From the NCBI RefSeq assembly GCF_000876015.1, contig NZ_BBQM01000007.1:149773-213772 (forward strand): a stretch of DNA of 64,000 bases. The letters are read 5' to 3'. Position 1 is the stretch's first letter. Every line of letters begins with the position of its first letter. Shown here piece by piece: positions 25,666-37,826 of the stretch. This stretch comes from Cupriavidus basilensis. Its GTDB lineage: Bacteria; Pseudomonadota; Gammaproteobacteria; Burkholderiales; Burkholderiaceae. A model generated the notes under the pieces. The model was not told the DNA's origin. It saw only the letters and a list, made by a program, of their open reading frames with translations, and searched no databases. The translations under genes and the position numbers were made by a program.

Positions 25666-27027
25666 TCAGGGTCGTTTCTGGAAGCGCGCGTAGAAGAAGC
25701 CATCGTGATCGGAGGGCAGATTGTCCCGGCTGGCACTCCCGCCGCCGGCCGCCTGCGCTCCATGCTCTCTACTGCCCGGCAGCATCTGGCCGGGCGCCTG
25801 CAATCGTATCGCATCTGGTAGCTGTGCACCAAACCAGCGCGCCTGCTCCTCGCCCTCCGTTGGGAAAATAGAACAGGTGACGTAGACCAGGATGCCGCCC
25901 GGCTTGAGCAGGTTCCAGAGCTGCGAAACGATGCGCCGCTGCTCCGTCACCAGGCGCGCGATGTCCACCTCGCGGCGCAGCCAGCGGATGTCCGGATGGC
26001 GGCGCACGATGCCCGAGGCCGAGCATGGCACGTCGGCCAGGATGCGGTCGAACGGCTGGCCGTCCCACCAGTCCTGCGGGCGGCTCGCGTCGCCCACCAC
26101 CACCTTGGCCTGCTGGCCCAGGCGCGCGAGGTTCTCGTCGATGCGCGCGGCGCGCTGGGCATCGCTCTCGAGCGCGGTCACGTCGACGCGCGCCAGCTCC
26201 AGGATGTGGCCGGTCTTGCCGCCGGGCGCGGCGCACGCGTCGAGCACGCGCTGGCCGTCGGCCAGCTCCAGCAGCGGCGCGGCCAGCTGCGCGCCGGCGT
26301 CCTGCACCGAGACGTCGCCCTGGGCAAACCCGGGAATCTGCGACACCGGGAACGCGCGCACCAGCCGCACCGCCTGCGTGCCGATGGCCGTGCCCGCCAT
26401 GCCGGCATTGGCCACGCGCGTGAGGTAGTCGGGCACCGGGACGCGCGCGGTGTTGACGCGCAGGGTCATCGGCGGGCGCACGTTGGCGCTTTCGGCCAGC
26501 GCGGCCCACTCGCCGGGATAGGCGTCGCGCAGCATCTTCAGCCACCACGCGGGCAGGTTCCAGCGCGCCTCGTCGTCGCGGCGCACGTCCTCGAGCAGCG
26601 CGCGGCGCTCGCGCAGGAAACGGCGCAGCACCGCATTGACCAGCCCGCGCGCGTGCGCGGTCTTCGGCTCGGACGCGGCGGCGCTGACGGCCTGGTCCAC
26701 CACCGTGAACTCGGTATAGCCGCCCTCGCCCTGCTCGTCCTCGACCAGCAGCGCCAGCGCCACCGCCAGCAGCGAATCCACCTGCGCGCCGGGCGGGCGC
26801 GTCACCAGCTTCGTGACCAGCGCGCGCGCCGTGCCGAACTGGCGCATGGTGCGGTAGGCCAGGTCCTGCAGCGCGCCGCGCGTGGCGGCGTCGCGCACGC
26901 GGTCGAGGCGGAACTGCGCGGCGGCGTTATCGATGGCCAGCGGCAGCGCGCTGCCTTCGTTGACGCCGCGCACGGCAGTCGCGGCGGCGAGCATCTGGAA
27001 GGCGAGGGATTCGTGTGGCAGGCGCAT
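25666..27027 (-). CDS. rsmB: 16S rRNA m5C967 methyltransferase
   Basis: A 453-residue RsmB (Sun/Fmu) enzyme that methylates C967 of 16S rRNA with S-adenosylmethionine. A NusB-like N-terminal domain covers about residues 1-150. The methyltransferase domain contains the SAM motif DACAAPGGKTGHIL, the DVPCSASG motif and the catalytic-cysteine motif VTCSIFPTEGE. The C-terminus HDGFFYARFQK is typical. It heads the rsmB-DUF4390-ntrY-ntrX run, and the genes are 19 bp apart or overlapping, indicating one operon. Confidence 0.96.
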   Translation of the reverse strand: MRLPHESLAFQMLAAATAVRGVNEGSALPLAIDNAAAQFRLDRVRDAATRGALQDLAYRTMRQFGTARALVTKLVTRPPGAQVDSLLAVALALLVEDEQGEGGYTEFTVVDQAVSAAASEPKTAHARGLVNAVLRRFLRERRALLEDVRRDDEARWNLPAWWLKMLRDAYPGEWAALAESANVRPPMTLRVNTARVPVPDYLTRVANAGMAGTAIGTQAVRLVRAFPVSQIPGFAQGDVSVQDAGAQLAAPLLELADGQRVLDACAAPGGKTGHILELARVDVTALESDAQRAARIDENLARLGQQAKVVVGDASRPQDWWDGQPFDRILADVPCSASGIVRRHPDIRWLRREVDIARLVTEQRRIVSQLWNLLKPGGILVYVTCSIFPTEGEEQARWFGAQLPDAIRLQAPGQMLPGSREHGAQAAGGGSASRDNLPSDHDGFFYARFQKRP

Positions 27028-27147
27028 GACAGTGGGCAGTGAAGCGGTAAGGCGATGGCGCGGTGACGCGGTGGCGCGAAAAAAAGCAGGCAGCCGCGCC
27101 GCGGGCGCTGGCGGCGGGGCCAGCCAGGCCGGGCGGGGCCGGAAACG

Positions 27148-27186
27148 AACTGCCCGCCGTTTCCAGGGGAAGCACGGCGGGCAGTT
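27148..27186 (-). terminator. GC hairpin downstream of htpX
   Basis: AACTGCCCGCCG and CGGCGGGCAGTT form a 12-bp stem with a 15-nt loop between htpX and rsmB, 120 bp after the htpX stop. On the minus strand only a broken T-run follows (CGTTTCC). Confidence 0.4.
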
Positions 27187-27305
27187 TACCTTGTATGGCC
27201 GCGGCCGGCTTTTTTGCCGGCTGCCGGGTCAGATCGCCATCGGACGGAGCGGATGGATCGGACGGCTCCGATGCATCGCGCCGCTTCAAGCCGAATCAGG
27301 CCGCT

Positions 27306-28166
27306 TCAAGTCGGATAGGTGCCGGTCTGCGCCATCTGCATCAGCCGCGCGATGCGCTCCTCGGTGGCCGGATGGGTCGAGAACAGGTTGGCGATGCCGC
27401 CGCCCGAGAGCGGGTTCATGATCATCATCTGCGCCGTGGCGGGATGTTCCTCCGCGGTCTGGAACGGGATGCCCTGCGCGTAGCGGTGGATCTTGTCGAG
27501 CGCCATCGCTAGCGCCTGCGGGTCGCCGCTGATGGTGGCGCCGCCGCGGTCGGCCTCGAATTCGCGCGCGCGCGAGATCGCCATCTGGATCAGCGAGGCC
27601 GCCAGCGGCGCCAGGATCGCCACGGCGATGCTGGCGATCGGGTTGGCGCGGTTGCCGTTCTGGTCGCGCCCGCCGAAGAACATGGCGAAGTTGGCCAGCG
27701 CGGCGATGGCGCCGGCCATCGTGGCGGCGATGGTCGAGATCAGGATGTCGCGGTGCTGCACGTGGGCCAGCTCGTGCGCCATCACGCCGCGCAGCTCGCG
27801 CTCGGACAGCACGCGCAGGATGCCGGTGGTGGCCGCCACCGCGGCATGTTCCGGATTGCGGCCGGTGGCGAACGCGTTGGGCGCGTCCTCGTTGATCAGG
27901 TACACGCGCGGCATCGGCAGCTGGGCGCGCTGCGCCAGCTCCTGCACCATGCGGTAGAACTGCGGCGCGGTGCTGGCGTCGACCTCCTGCGCGTTGTACA
28001 TGCGCAGGACCATCTTGTCCGAGAACCAGTACGAGAAGAAATTCATGCCCAGCGCCATGACCAGCGCGAACATCATGCCGCTGCGGCCACCGATCATGCC
28101 GCCGATGACGATGAACAGCGCCGTGATGGCGGCCATCAGCATGAAGGTCTTGACCCAGTTGAACAT
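27306..28166 (-). CDS. htpX: heat-shock membrane zinc protease HtpX
   Basis: A 286-residue M48-family metalloprotease of the inner membrane that degrades misfolded membrane proteins with FtsH. Two N-terminal TM segments are visible (5-25 and 30-50). The zinc motif [10 protein letters not shown] (HExxH) and the third ligand region EFEADRGGA are intact. Two more hydrophobic segments follow the motif. Length and ending ([11 protein letters not shown]) match the family. No close promoter motif was identified. Confidence 0.96.
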   Translation of the reverse strand: MFNWVKTFMLMAAITALFIVIGGMIGGRSGMMFALVMALGMNFFSYWFSDKMVLRMYNAQEVDASTAPQFYRMVQELAQRAQLPMPRVYLINEDAPNAFATGRNPEHAAVAATTGILRVLSERELRGVMAHELAHVQHRDILISTIAATMAGAIAALANFAMFFGGRDQNGNRANPIASIAVAILAPLAASLIQMAISRAREFEADRGGATISGDPQALAMALDKIHRYAQGIPFQTAEEHPATAQMMIMNPLSGGGIANLFSTHPATEERIARLMQMAQTGTYPT

Positions 28167-28262
28167 TGCCTTGGCTCCGAAGAAGTCAGTTCCGCAAGCG
28201 GTTCCGCGGCACGGTGCGGAAGGCCGGGCCGGCCATGTCCGGCAAACCCGGCATGGTGATCT

Positions 28263-28502
28263 TTAGATAGTATCCCGCGGCCGGAATTCAACCGCCCGCT
28301 GCCTGTTTTTCAGGCAGCGGGGCCAGCGTAGCATCGGCGCCGGGCGCGCGCCCGGCCCGGTGAAGGCGACGCCGGCGAAGCGGTCCAGCCAGCACTTCAG
28401 GCGCGGCGCCGAGACCACGCCGGCCACTCTGCGCGGCGCCCGACGATGCAGGCGGTATCCGGGTCCGGCGTCACATCGGGCAGGAACACCGCGCCGACGC
28501 AT
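28263..28502 (-). pseudogene. possible remnant of a LysE-family exporter
   Basis: A short minus-strand frame between fmt and htpX ends with APRLKCWLDRFAGVAFTGPG. That resembles the C-terminal end of LysE/RhtB exporters (pattern RWLDRxxGxxFxGLG). Upstream of it only about 50 unrelated residues remain before the start, and the six membrane segments are missing. The fmt-htpX gap (28167-28575) is a plausible site for a decayed lysE-type gene. The resemblance is to a short motif only, so this is tentative. The rest of the gap shows no gene. Confidence 0.35.
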
Positions 28503-28575
28503 CGTGGCCTCCTGGCGGGAACGGAAACGACGGCGCGCGCGAAACGACGGCGCGGCATGGACGGCATCGGCGGCA

Positions 28576-29604
28576 TCATGCGCCGGCTTCGGGCAAGGCG
28601 CAGCGCGTGCCCGGCGGCAGCGGCATGCCCTGCAGGAACGCCTGGGCCGGCAGGCGGCGCCCGCCCGGCTTCTGCAGCTCGGTCACGCGCAGCGCGCCGT
28701 CGCCGCAGGCGATCACCACGCCGGCGGCATCGGCGGCCAGCACCGTGCCCGGCTCGTGGCCGGCATGATCGGTGGCGTGGCCCGGCAGCGCCTCGGCCTG
28801 CCAGCACTTGATGACGGTCGGGCCGACCTGCAGCGTGGCGCCCGGGAAGGGATTGAACGCGCGCACCTGCGCGGCCAGCGCGGTGGCCGCGCGGCGCAGG
28901 TCCAGCGGAGCTTCGTCCTTGCCGATCTTCTCGGCGTAGGTGACGCCCGCGGCCGGCTGCGGCGTGGCCGGCAGGCGCTCGCCCGCGGCCAGCCGGCGCA
29001 GCGCGTCCACCACCATGCGCCCGCCCAGCGCGGCCAGCATGTCGTGCAGCGTGGCGGTGGTGTCGCGCGGGCCGATGGGCACGGCTGCGCGGGTCAGCAT
29101 GGCGCCGGTATCCAGGCCTTCGTCCATCTGCATCAGCGTGATGCCGGTCTCGGCGTCGCCGGCCTCGATGGCGCGGTGGATCGGCGCCGCGCCGCGCCAG
29201 CGCGGCAGCAGCGAGCCGTGGATGTTGAGGCAGCCCAGGCGCGGCAGCGCCAGCACCTCGGCCGGCAGGATCAGGCCGTAGGCGGCCACCACCATCACGT
29301 CCGGCGCGATCCGCGCGAGCGTGTCGACGGCGGCGCCGGCTTCTTCCGGGTACTTGCCGTGGCGGCGCAGGGAGCGCGGCTGCAGCACCGGCGCGAGACC
29401 CTGCTCCAGCGCGTACTGCTTGACCGGGCCGGCCTGCAGTTGCAGGCCGCGCCCGGCCGGGCGGTCCGGCTGGCTGAGCACGGCCACCACCGGGAAGCCG
29501 GCCTCGTGGATGGCGGCCAGCGCCACGCGGGCGAACTCGGGCGTGCCGGCGAAGGCGACGCGCAGCGCCGCGCACGGGCTGGCGGGTTGGGACACGTCTG
29601 TCAT
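28576..29604 (-). CDS. fmt: methionyl-tRNA formyltransferase
   Basis: A 342-residue enzyme that formylates initiator Met-tRNA using 10-formyl-tetrahydrofolate. The N-terminal Rossmann domain starts [17 protein letters not shown]. The folate-site motif [16 protein letters not shown] contains the catalytic Asn/His, with D further on in [16 protein letters not shown]. The C-terminal OB-like domain carries RAFNPFPGA and ends with QAFLQG. It is slightly longer than the usual 310-320 residues because of small Ala/Gly-rich inserts. def lies 109 bp upstream on the same strand, the conserved def-fmt pair. Confidence 0.97.
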   Translation of the reverse strand: MTDVSQPASPCAALRVAFAGTPEFARVALAAIHEAGFPVVAVLSQPDRPAGRGLQLQAGPVKQYALEQGLAPVLQPRSLRRHGKYPEEAGAAVDTLARIAPDVMVVAAYGLILPAEVLALPRLGCLNIHGSLLPRWRGAAPIHRAIEAGDAETGITLMQMDEGLDTGAMLTRAAVPIGPRDTTATLHDMLAALGGRMVVDALRRLAAGERLPATPQPAAGVTYAEKIGKDEAPLDLRRAATALAAQVRAFNPFPGATLQVGPTVIKCWQAEALPGHATDHAGHEPGTVLAADAAGVVIACGDGALRVTELQKPGGRRLPAQAFLQGMPLPPGTRCALPEAGA

Positions 29605-29713
29605 GGAGCGCTCCGGCGTAAAGCGGCGCCGGCCGCATCAGCGGCCGGCGGGGGAATCATGGGGAAGGCAATACGATAGCAGAGCGGCACGCGGTGCCGG
29701 CGCTGCATGCGAA

Positions 29714-30220
29714 CTACATGCGCGCGCGCTCGCGCTTGTGCAGCTTGGACTTGATGCGCTGGATCTTGAGCGGCGACAGGTATTCCACGAATACCTTGCC
29801 CTTGAGGTGGTCCATCTCGTGCTGGATGCACACCGCCAGCAGCTCGTCCGCGTCCAGCTCGAAGGTCTCGCCCTTCTCGTTGAGCGCACGCACGCGCACG
29901 CGGTCCGGGCGCTCCACGCGGTCGTAGACCTCGGGCACCGACAGGCAGCCCTCTTCCCACACCTTGCGGTTGTCGCTGGCCCAGACGATTTCCGGGTTGA
30001 TGAACACGCGCAGCTCGTCGCGGGTCTCGGAGATGTCGATCACCACCACCTGCTCGTGCACGTTGACCTGGGTCGCGGCCAGGCCGATGCCGGGCGCTTC
30101 GTACATGGTCTCGGCCATGTCCTGCACCAGCTGGCGGATGCGGTCGTCCACCGCGGCAACCGGTTTTGCCACGATATGCAGGCGGGGATCGGGGTAGGTC
30201 AGGATGTCGAGTTTGGCCAT
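29714..30220 (-). CDS. def: peptide deformylase
   Basis: A 168-residue metalloenzyme that removes the formyl group from new proteins. All three motifs are present: [15 protein letters not shown] (metal-ligand Cys) and QHEMDHLKG (HExxH). The start [14 protein letters not shown] at 30220 fits the family; an in-frame upstream extension to 30316 does not. It is divergent from the LysM gene with a 160-bp promoter region between. Confidence 0.97.
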   Translation of the reverse strand: MAKLDILTYPDPRLHIVAKPVAAVDDRIRQLVQDMAETMYEAPGIGLAATQVNVHEQVVVIDISETRDELRVFINPEIVWASDNRKVWEEGCLSVPEVYDRVERPDRVRVRALNEKGETFELDADELLAVCIQHEMDHLKGKVFVEYLSPLKIQRIKSKLHKRERARM

Positions 30221-30380
30221 GATGCTGGGGCGCAACGCCCACTGCTCACACATGTGGCCCGCGTTGCGGCGACGGGTGTTTACATGCAGAATCGGGGCGC
30301 AAGTACAAAAATTCAAGGCGCGCCGCAGCAGGCACGCTCTCCAGGGTCAATCCGGCTGTTCTGCCAGCCGGTTCGAGAAA

Positions 30381-31562
30381 ATGCGCGATCTTACCAAAGA
30401 ACACCAGGCGGCGCCCCGCCGCAGGCAGTACGCGTTTGCCCGTTGGATGTTGTGTGCGGCTGGCATCACTGCCGCCGCGGGCGCGGCGGCGCAGGCCACC
30501 GGGCGCGCGATCACTCCGGTCACGCCGGCCCAGCAGGCGCAGGCCCAGGCCACCGCGCAGCAGGGCATCCCCGCCGCCGACCTGGCCGCGGACGCGCCTC
30601 CCCAGTACGTGGTGCGCGGCGGCGACACGCTGTGGGGCATCTCCGGGCGCTTCCTGCGCCAGCCGTGGCGGTGGCCCGAGCTGTGGGGCATGAACCGGCA
30701 GCAGATCCGCAACCCGCACCTGATCTACCCGGGCCAGGTGCTGTACCTGATTCAGCGCGACGGCCGCGCCTGGCTCTCCACCACGCCCGCCGACGGCGAC
30801 ACGGTCCGCCTCACGCCCGCGGTGCGCGGCGAGGGCGGGCCCGACGGCGCCATCGCCAGCATTCCCGCCAAGGACATCGAGCCCTTCCTGATCCGCCCGC
30901 AGGTGGTGGACGAAGGCACGCTGGCCACCTCCGCGCGCATCATTGCCCTGCCCGAGCCACGCGTCTACCTCGGCATGGGCGACACCGCCTACGTGCGCGG
31001 CATCTCCCCGCCCGAGGCCGTGGTCGGCAGCGACTGGCAGGCCTTCAAGCCGGTCAAGCCGATCCGCGACCCGGCCAGCGGCCGCGTGCTGGCGTTCGAG
31101 GCCGAATACCAGGGCAACGTGCGCGTGTCGCGCCCGCCCGAAGGCTTCGAGGCCGTCACCACGGTGCAAGTCACGCAGGCGCAGCAGGAAATGGGCACCG
31201 GCACGCTGCTGATGCCCCAGCCCGCGCGCGAGCCGGTGCGCTACATCCCGCACGCGCCCGACATGCTGGTCGACGGCCGCATCGCGGCGGTCTACGGCGG
31301 CGTGCAGTTCGGCGGCGCCAAGCAGGTGATCGTGCTCAACCTCGGCGGCGCCGCGGGCCTGGAGCCCGGCCACGTGGTGGCGCTGTCGCGCGCCGGGCAG
31401 GTGGTGCGCGACGCCACCGACGGCAACCGCAAGGTCCAGCTGCCCGACGAGCGCTACGGGCTGGCCTTCGTGTTCCGGGTGTTTCCGGGCGTGGCCTACG
31501 CCCTGGTCACCGATGCCTCGAACTCGATCGAGGTGGGCGACCGCATCACGTCCCCGCGTTGA
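30381..31562 (+). CDS. LysM peptidoglycan-binding domain protein
   Basis: A 393-residue exported protein. A signal-like segment (ARWMLCAAGITAAAGAAAQA) follows a basic start. One LysM domain spans about residues 77-125 (YVVRGGDTLWGISGRFL, ending NPHLIYPGQVLYL). The rest is a conserved beta-rich region without a known name. LysM binds N-acetylglucosamine in peptidoglycan, so a periplasmic cell-wall role is likely. ATG 30381 is chosen over the upstream 30204 because that extension overlaps def. Its TGA overlaps the dprA start (TTGA), and in many betaproteobacteria a LysM gene precedes dprA. Confidence 0.88.
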   Translation: MRDLTKEHQAAPRRRQYAFARWMLCAAGITAAAGAAAQATGRAITPVTPAQQAQAQATAQQGIPAADLAADAPPQYVVRGGDTLWGISGRFLRQPWRWPELWGMNRQQIRNPHLIYPGQVLYLIQRDGRAWLSTTPADGDTVRLTPAVRGEGGPDGAIASIPAKDIEPFLIRPQVVDEGTLATSARIIALPEPRVYLGMGDTAYVRGISPPEAVVGSDWQAFKPVKPIRDPASGRVLAFEAEYQGNVRVSRPPEGFEAVTTVQVTQAQQEMGTGTLLMPQPAREPVRYIPHAPDMLVDGRIAAVYGGVQFGGAKQVIVLNLGGAAGLEPGHVVALSRAGQVVRDATDGNRKVQLPDERYGLAFVFRVFPGVAYALVTDASNSIEVGDRITSPR

Positions 31563-32698
31563 CGGCACGCACGGCAGCGGGCGCGGCCTCGACGGCGGCG
31601 GCCACCACGGCGGACGCCGCCGAGATCGCGGCCTGGCTGCGGCTCACGCGCGTCCCCGGCCTCGGCAAGGCCGCCGTGCGGCAGTTGCTGGCCGCGTTCG
31701 GGCTGCCGCAGCAGCTGTTCGCGCTCGATGCCGCCACCCTGTCGCGGGTCGTGCCCGCCCGCCATGTCCGCGCGCTGCTGGCGCCGCCGGACGCTGCCAC
31801 GCTGGCGCTGGCCGGGCGCACCGCGGCATGGGCGGCCGAACCCGGCAACCACGTGCTCACGCTGGCCGACGCGGCCTACCCGCGCGCGCTGCTCGACCTG
31901 GCCGATCCGCCCCCGCTGCTGTACGTCAAGGGCCGGCTCGACCTGCTGGCCCGCGCCGCCGTGGCGATGGTGGGCGCGCGCAACGCCACCGTGCAGGGCG
32001 CGGAGGACGCGCGGCGCTTCGCCGGCGCGCTGTCGCGGGCCGGGCTGGCGGTGGTGTCGGGACTGGCGCTGGGCATCGACGGCGCCGCCCATGACGGCGC
32101 GCTGGCCGGCCCTGGCGGCACCGTGGCGGTGATCGGCACCGGCGTCGACGTGGTCTACCCCGCGCGCCACCGCGCGCTGGCGCACCGCATTGCCGGCGCC
32201 GGCGCCATCGTCAGCGAATTCCCGCTCGGCACCGCGCCGCGCAGCCAGCATTTCCCGCAGCGCAACCGCATCATCGCGGCGCTGGCGCGCGGCGTGCTGG
32301 TGGTGGAGGCGGCGGCGCGCTCGGGCTCGCTGATCACCGCGCGGCTGGCCGCCGAGCTCGGCCGCGAGGTCTACGCCATGCCCGGCTCGATCCACGCGCC
32401 GCTGTCCAAGGGCTGCCACCTGCTGATCCGGCAGGGCGCCAAGCTGGTGGAGACCGCGCAGGACGTGCTGGAGGAGCTCGGCATGGCCGCCCGCGGCGCG
32501 GCGCCGGCCGCTTCCACGCCGGCGCCGCGCCCCGCCGACCCGCTCGGCGCGGCGCTTACCCACGGCCCGGTCGCGTTCGACACCCTGTGCGCGCGCGCCG
32601 CGCTGCCGCCCGAGCAGGTGGCGGCCGCGCTGCTGGCGCTGGAGCTGGAGGGGGCGGCGGAGCGCCTGCCCGGCAATGTCTACCGGCGGCTGGGCTGA
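31559..32698 (+). CDS. dprA: DNA-processing protein DprA
   Basis: A 379-residue DprA (Smf), which loads RecA on incoming single-stranded DNA during natural transformation. No ATG fits. The best start is TTG 31559, whose last two bases form part of the TGA of the LysM gene (TTGA overlap), giving TARTAAGAAST as the first residues. An N-terminal helical domain (about 25-90: LRLTRVPGLGKAAVRQLL) is followed by the Rossmann-like core (VAMVGARNAT, SGLALGIDGAAHDGAL, PRSQHFPQRNRIIAAL, ARSGSLITARLAAELGR). A C-terminal winged helix covers about 320-379. The reading frame is open well upstream, so automated calls may start it too early. Confidence 0.95.
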   Translation: MTARTAAGAASTAAATTADAAEIAAWLRLTRVPGLGKAAVRQLLAAFGLPQQLFALDAATLSRVVPARHVRALLAPPDAATLALAGRTAAWAAEPGNHVLTLADAAYPRALLDLADPPPLLYVKGRLDLLARAAVAMVGARNATVQGAEDARRFAGALSRAGLAVVSGLALGIDGAAHDGALAGPGGTVAVIGTGVDVVYPARHRALAHRIAGAGAIVSEFPLGTAPRSQHFPQRNRIIAALARGVLVVEAAARSGSLITARLAAELGREVYAMPGSIHAPLSKGCHLLIRQGAKLVETAQDVLEELGMAARGAAPAASTPAPRPADPLGAALTHGPVAFDTLCARAALPPEQVAAALLALELEGAAERLPGNVYRRLG

Positions 32699-32775
32699 GC
32701 GTGGCGCACGCTTTTTCCGCCGACCGCTACAATCAAGCGATTCCCGTGCCTGAAAAGGCTCATGTTTAGGCTGCC

Positions 32776-33180
32776 ATGACCGTTTACTTTCCGGAGCACA
32801 ATGCGGGCGAGCTCGCCCAGGCGCTGGCAGCGCGTGCGCAGGGCCGCCTGGTGGCCTGCCTGTGCGCTGCCTGGTGCGGCACCTGCCGGGACTACCTGGA
32901 GGCGCTGCAGGCGCTGGCGGCGCGTTTCCCGGACGACTGCTTCGTCTGGATCGACATCGAGACCCATGCCGACCGGCTGGGCGACCTCGACATCGAGAAT
33001 TTCCCGACCGTGCTGGTGCAGCCGGCGGCCGGCGGCGCGCCGCAGTTCTACGGCACGCTGCTGCCGCACATCGAGGTGCTCGAGCGTATGCTGGCGCGTG
33101 GCGCGGCCATGACGCTGCCGGCGGGCGCCGAAATCCCGGACGTGCTGGCATGGCTGCGGGGCGGGGGCGGCACCGTTTGA
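32776..33180 (+). CDS. thioredoxin-like protein
   Basis: A 134-residue thioredoxin-fold protein with the redox motif WCGTC (C34 and C37 in AAWCGTCRDY) and a cis-proline loop (IENFPTVLV). There is no signal peptide, so it is cytoplasmic. It differs from TrxA (WCGPC) by Thr at the third position of the active site. The target is unknown. It lies between dprA and topB on the same strand, a conserved order in the group. Confidence 0.88.
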   Translation: MTVYFPEHNAGELAQALAARAQGRLVACLCAAWCGTCRDYLEALQALAARFPDDCFVWIDIETHADRLGDLDIENFPTVLVQPAAGGAPQFYGTLLPHIEVLERMLARGAAMTLPAGAEIPDVLAWLRGGGGTV

Positions 33181-33334
33181 AGGCGCCGGCGGCGGTGGCC
33201 GGCTTGCACCGCCGTCGGAACCGCGCTTATTATTGGCGCCTCAAAGCCCCCGGCTCGCTGTTTACATATAGTGCAGAGCCTTCAGTGGCAACAATTCGCA
33301 GGCTCGCCGACGAGCGGCCAGCAAGGACCGATCC

Positions 33335-36022
<2,688 letters not shown>

Positions 36023-36133
36023 GCGCGCCGTCGGCAGGCTGACCGGCGACAGGCGGACCAGGCGGCGCGGCGGCGCGCCGCCCGCCCGGGTCCGCCTTCA
36101 CGCCGGCGCCAGCCCTGCTGTCGGTCCTTGTCG

Positions 36134-37039
36134 TCAGCCCTGTTCCTTGCTGCGCTCGACGCCCTCCTCGAGCAGGAAATCGATGAACGCGCGCACCTTG
36201 GTCGGCAGGAACTTGCGGCTCGGGTAGACCACGCTGATGTCGCGCCGCGGCAACTGGTACTGCGGCAGGATGTGGGTCAGCCGCCCCGATTCGATATTGG
36301 GCCGCGCCAGGTACGACGACAGCATCGCCACGCCCATGTCGGCCAGCGCCGCCTGGTGCGCCAGCTCGGCGTTGCTGCACAGCAGGCCGGGCCGGATCGG
36401 CACCGTCACCTCGCCCTCCGGGCCCGACAGCGTCCACTCGTGCTCCACCGTGGGAATCCGCATCGCGATGCAGCGGTGGTTGGTCAGCTCGTGCGCGTGG
36501 CGCAGCGGCGGGTGCTGGCGCAGGTAGGCCGGCGACGCGCACAGGATGATCTCCGCCGACAGCATCGGCCGCGCCACCAGGTGCGAGCCCAGTCCCAGGT
36601 CCGACAGCACCACGCCCACGTCGCGGCCCTCTTCCACGATGTCGACGATGCGGTCCGAGAGCTGCACGTCGAACACCACCTCCGGGTACATGGTCTGGAA
36701 ACGCATCATCGCCGCGGGCAGCAGGTGCAGGCCGAACATCACCGGCGTCACCAGCCGCAGCGTGCCGGACAGCGACTGGCTGCGCGCCGTCACCACCGAC
36801 TCGGCTTCTTCCACGTCCTCGAGGATCTGCTGGCAGCGCTGGAGATAGGTCTCGCCGGCATCGGTCAGCGACAGGCTGCGCGTGGTGCGGTTGAGCAGCC
36901 GCGTGCCCAGGTGGCTTTCCAGGTCGGCCACGTAGCGCGTCACCACCGCATTGGACATTTCCAGTTGCTGCGCTGCACGAGCAAAACTGCCCAGCTCGAC
37001 CACTTTGGAAAAGACGCGCATCGATTGCAGCCGGTCCAT
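36134..37039 (-). CDS. LysR-family transcriptional regulator
   Basis: A 301-residue LysR regulator. The winged helix-turn-helix spans residues 1-60 (MDRLQSMRVFSKVVELGSFARAAQQLEMSNAVVTRYVADLE). The effector domain follows a linker helix (about 90-290). It is divergent from the FTDG-repeat gene with 192 bp between, so that gene is a candidate target. Its effector cannot be predicted. It converges on topB. Confidence 0.93.
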   Translation of the reverse strand: MDRLQSMRVFSKVVELGSFARAAQQLEMSNAVVTRYVADLESHLGTRLLNRTTRSLSLTDAGETYLQRCQQILEDVEEAESVVTARSQSLSGTLRLVTPVMFGLHLLPAAMMRFQTMYPEVVFDVQLSDRIVDIVEEGRDVGVVLSDLGLGSHLVARPMLSAEIILCASPAYLRQHPPLRHAHELTNHRCIAMRIPTVEHEWTLSGPEGEVTVPIRPGLLCSNAELAHQAALADMGVAMLSSYLARPNIESGRLTHILPQYQLPRRDISVVYPSRKFLPTKVRAFIDFLLEEGVERSKEQG

Positions 37040-37231
37040 GAGATAGTCTCCAGTCTTGCCCGCGAACTCTTACGGATAGTGGGATATTTATTGTGAAAAC
37101 TAGAACTAATCATTGCCCGCAACGATATTTATTCATATGAGGGAAATGCCTAATATCGAGTCATTGGATGCCGCATTGCAGCGAAGCTGCTGAAAGAGGC
37201 TTTGGCGTCCTGCCTGTGGAAAGGAATCGTC
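37040..37231. promoter_or_regulatory. divergent LysR / FTDG-gene control region
   Basis: AT-rich compared with its flanks. A 10-bp direct repeat GATATTTATT lies at 37083-37092 and 37124-37133, 41 bp apart (about four helical turns), which would suit binding by a LysR tetramer. A purine-rich GGAAAGGAA at about 37217 serves as ribosome site for the repeat-protein gene. Confidence 0.45.
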
Positions 37232-37492
37232 ATGAAAACCCAACGCTACGCCCTGCTTGCTGCCGCCGCCGCGCTTGCCGCCGCTCTCTCGGCCGCCCCC
37301 GCCTTTGCCAAGAGCGGCAAGTTCGATACGTTCACCGACGGCGCCAAGGCCGGCAAGTTCGACAGCTTCACCGACGGCGCCCGCGTCGGCAAGGTCGATC
37401 CGTTCACCGATGGCGCCAAGCTCGGCAAGTTCGACCCGTTCACCGACGGTGCCAAGGCCGGCAAGTTCGACAGCTTCACCGACGGCATCTGA
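37232..37492 (+). CDS. small secreted FTDG tandem-repeat protein
   Basis: An 86-residue protein with no recognised family. A clear signal peptide (MKTQRYALLAAAAALAAALS, cleavage near PAFA-KSG) is followed by five tandem 12-residue units of pattern GKFD-x-FTDGA-K/R-x-, x being T, S or P. The last unit ends FTDGI-stop. At DNA level the unit is 36 bp and highly alike, so the array probably grew by duplication. The mature protein is almost only repeats and is rich in Gly, Asp, Lys and Phe. The Asp/Gly turns suggest a metal-binding or adhesive role, but that is a guess. A strong terminator follows. Confidence 0.85.
   Translation: MKTQRYALLAAAAALAAALSAAPAFAKSGKFDTFTDGAKAGKFDSFTDGARVGKVDPFTDGAKLGKFDPFTDGAKAGKFDSFTDGI
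37316..37490 (+). repeat. 36-bp tandem repeat, five units
   Basis: In-frame units starting GGCAAGTTCGA (third unit GGCAAGGTCGA) and containing TTCACCGA. They encode the FTDG repeats; units differ at only a few positions. Confidence 0.85.
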
Positions 37493-37619
37493 GGCTGGTT
37501 GCCCGCCGGCGGTGCCGCGTCTGGCGGCATCCGCGGCGGTTGTCGTTCCCGGCTGGTCTCCACAGGCCGGCGGGGTTGGCGCGCAGCAGCGCGCCGGCCC
37601 CGCCTCTCTCGCCTCTCCC

Positions 37620-37658
37620 GCAAACATGCCCGTACCGCGCCGGTACGGGCATGTTTGC
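37620..37658 (+). terminator. long perfect hairpin after the FTDG gene
   Basis: An 18-bp perfect stem around a 3-nt CGC loop (left arm begins GCAAACATGCCCGTACCG). It lies 128 bp after the stop codon and is followed by CTTTCGG rather than a long T-run. Confidence 0.6.
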
Positions 37659-37772
37659 TTTCGGGCTCCGCACTGGCCGCCGCGCCGCCTCCAAGTGATG
37701 AATGATAGCCTTCGCGCGGCCGCCTGCCGGCGGTTTTTTCCGCGCCCGGCATCGGACGCTTCCGCACCATGA

Positions 37773-37801
37773 AAAAACGGGCCCCGATGGGGCCCGTTTT
37801 T
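37773..37801. terminator. bidirectional terminator
   Basis: AAAAACGGGCCCC-GAT-GGGGCCCGTTTTT, a 13-bp stem with A-run on one side and T-run on the other. It can stop transcripts from both the FTDG gene and the convergent glycine-zipper gene. Confidence 0.85.
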
Positions 37802-37826
37802 CGTCCTGTCGCCGCCGCGCCGCCGC

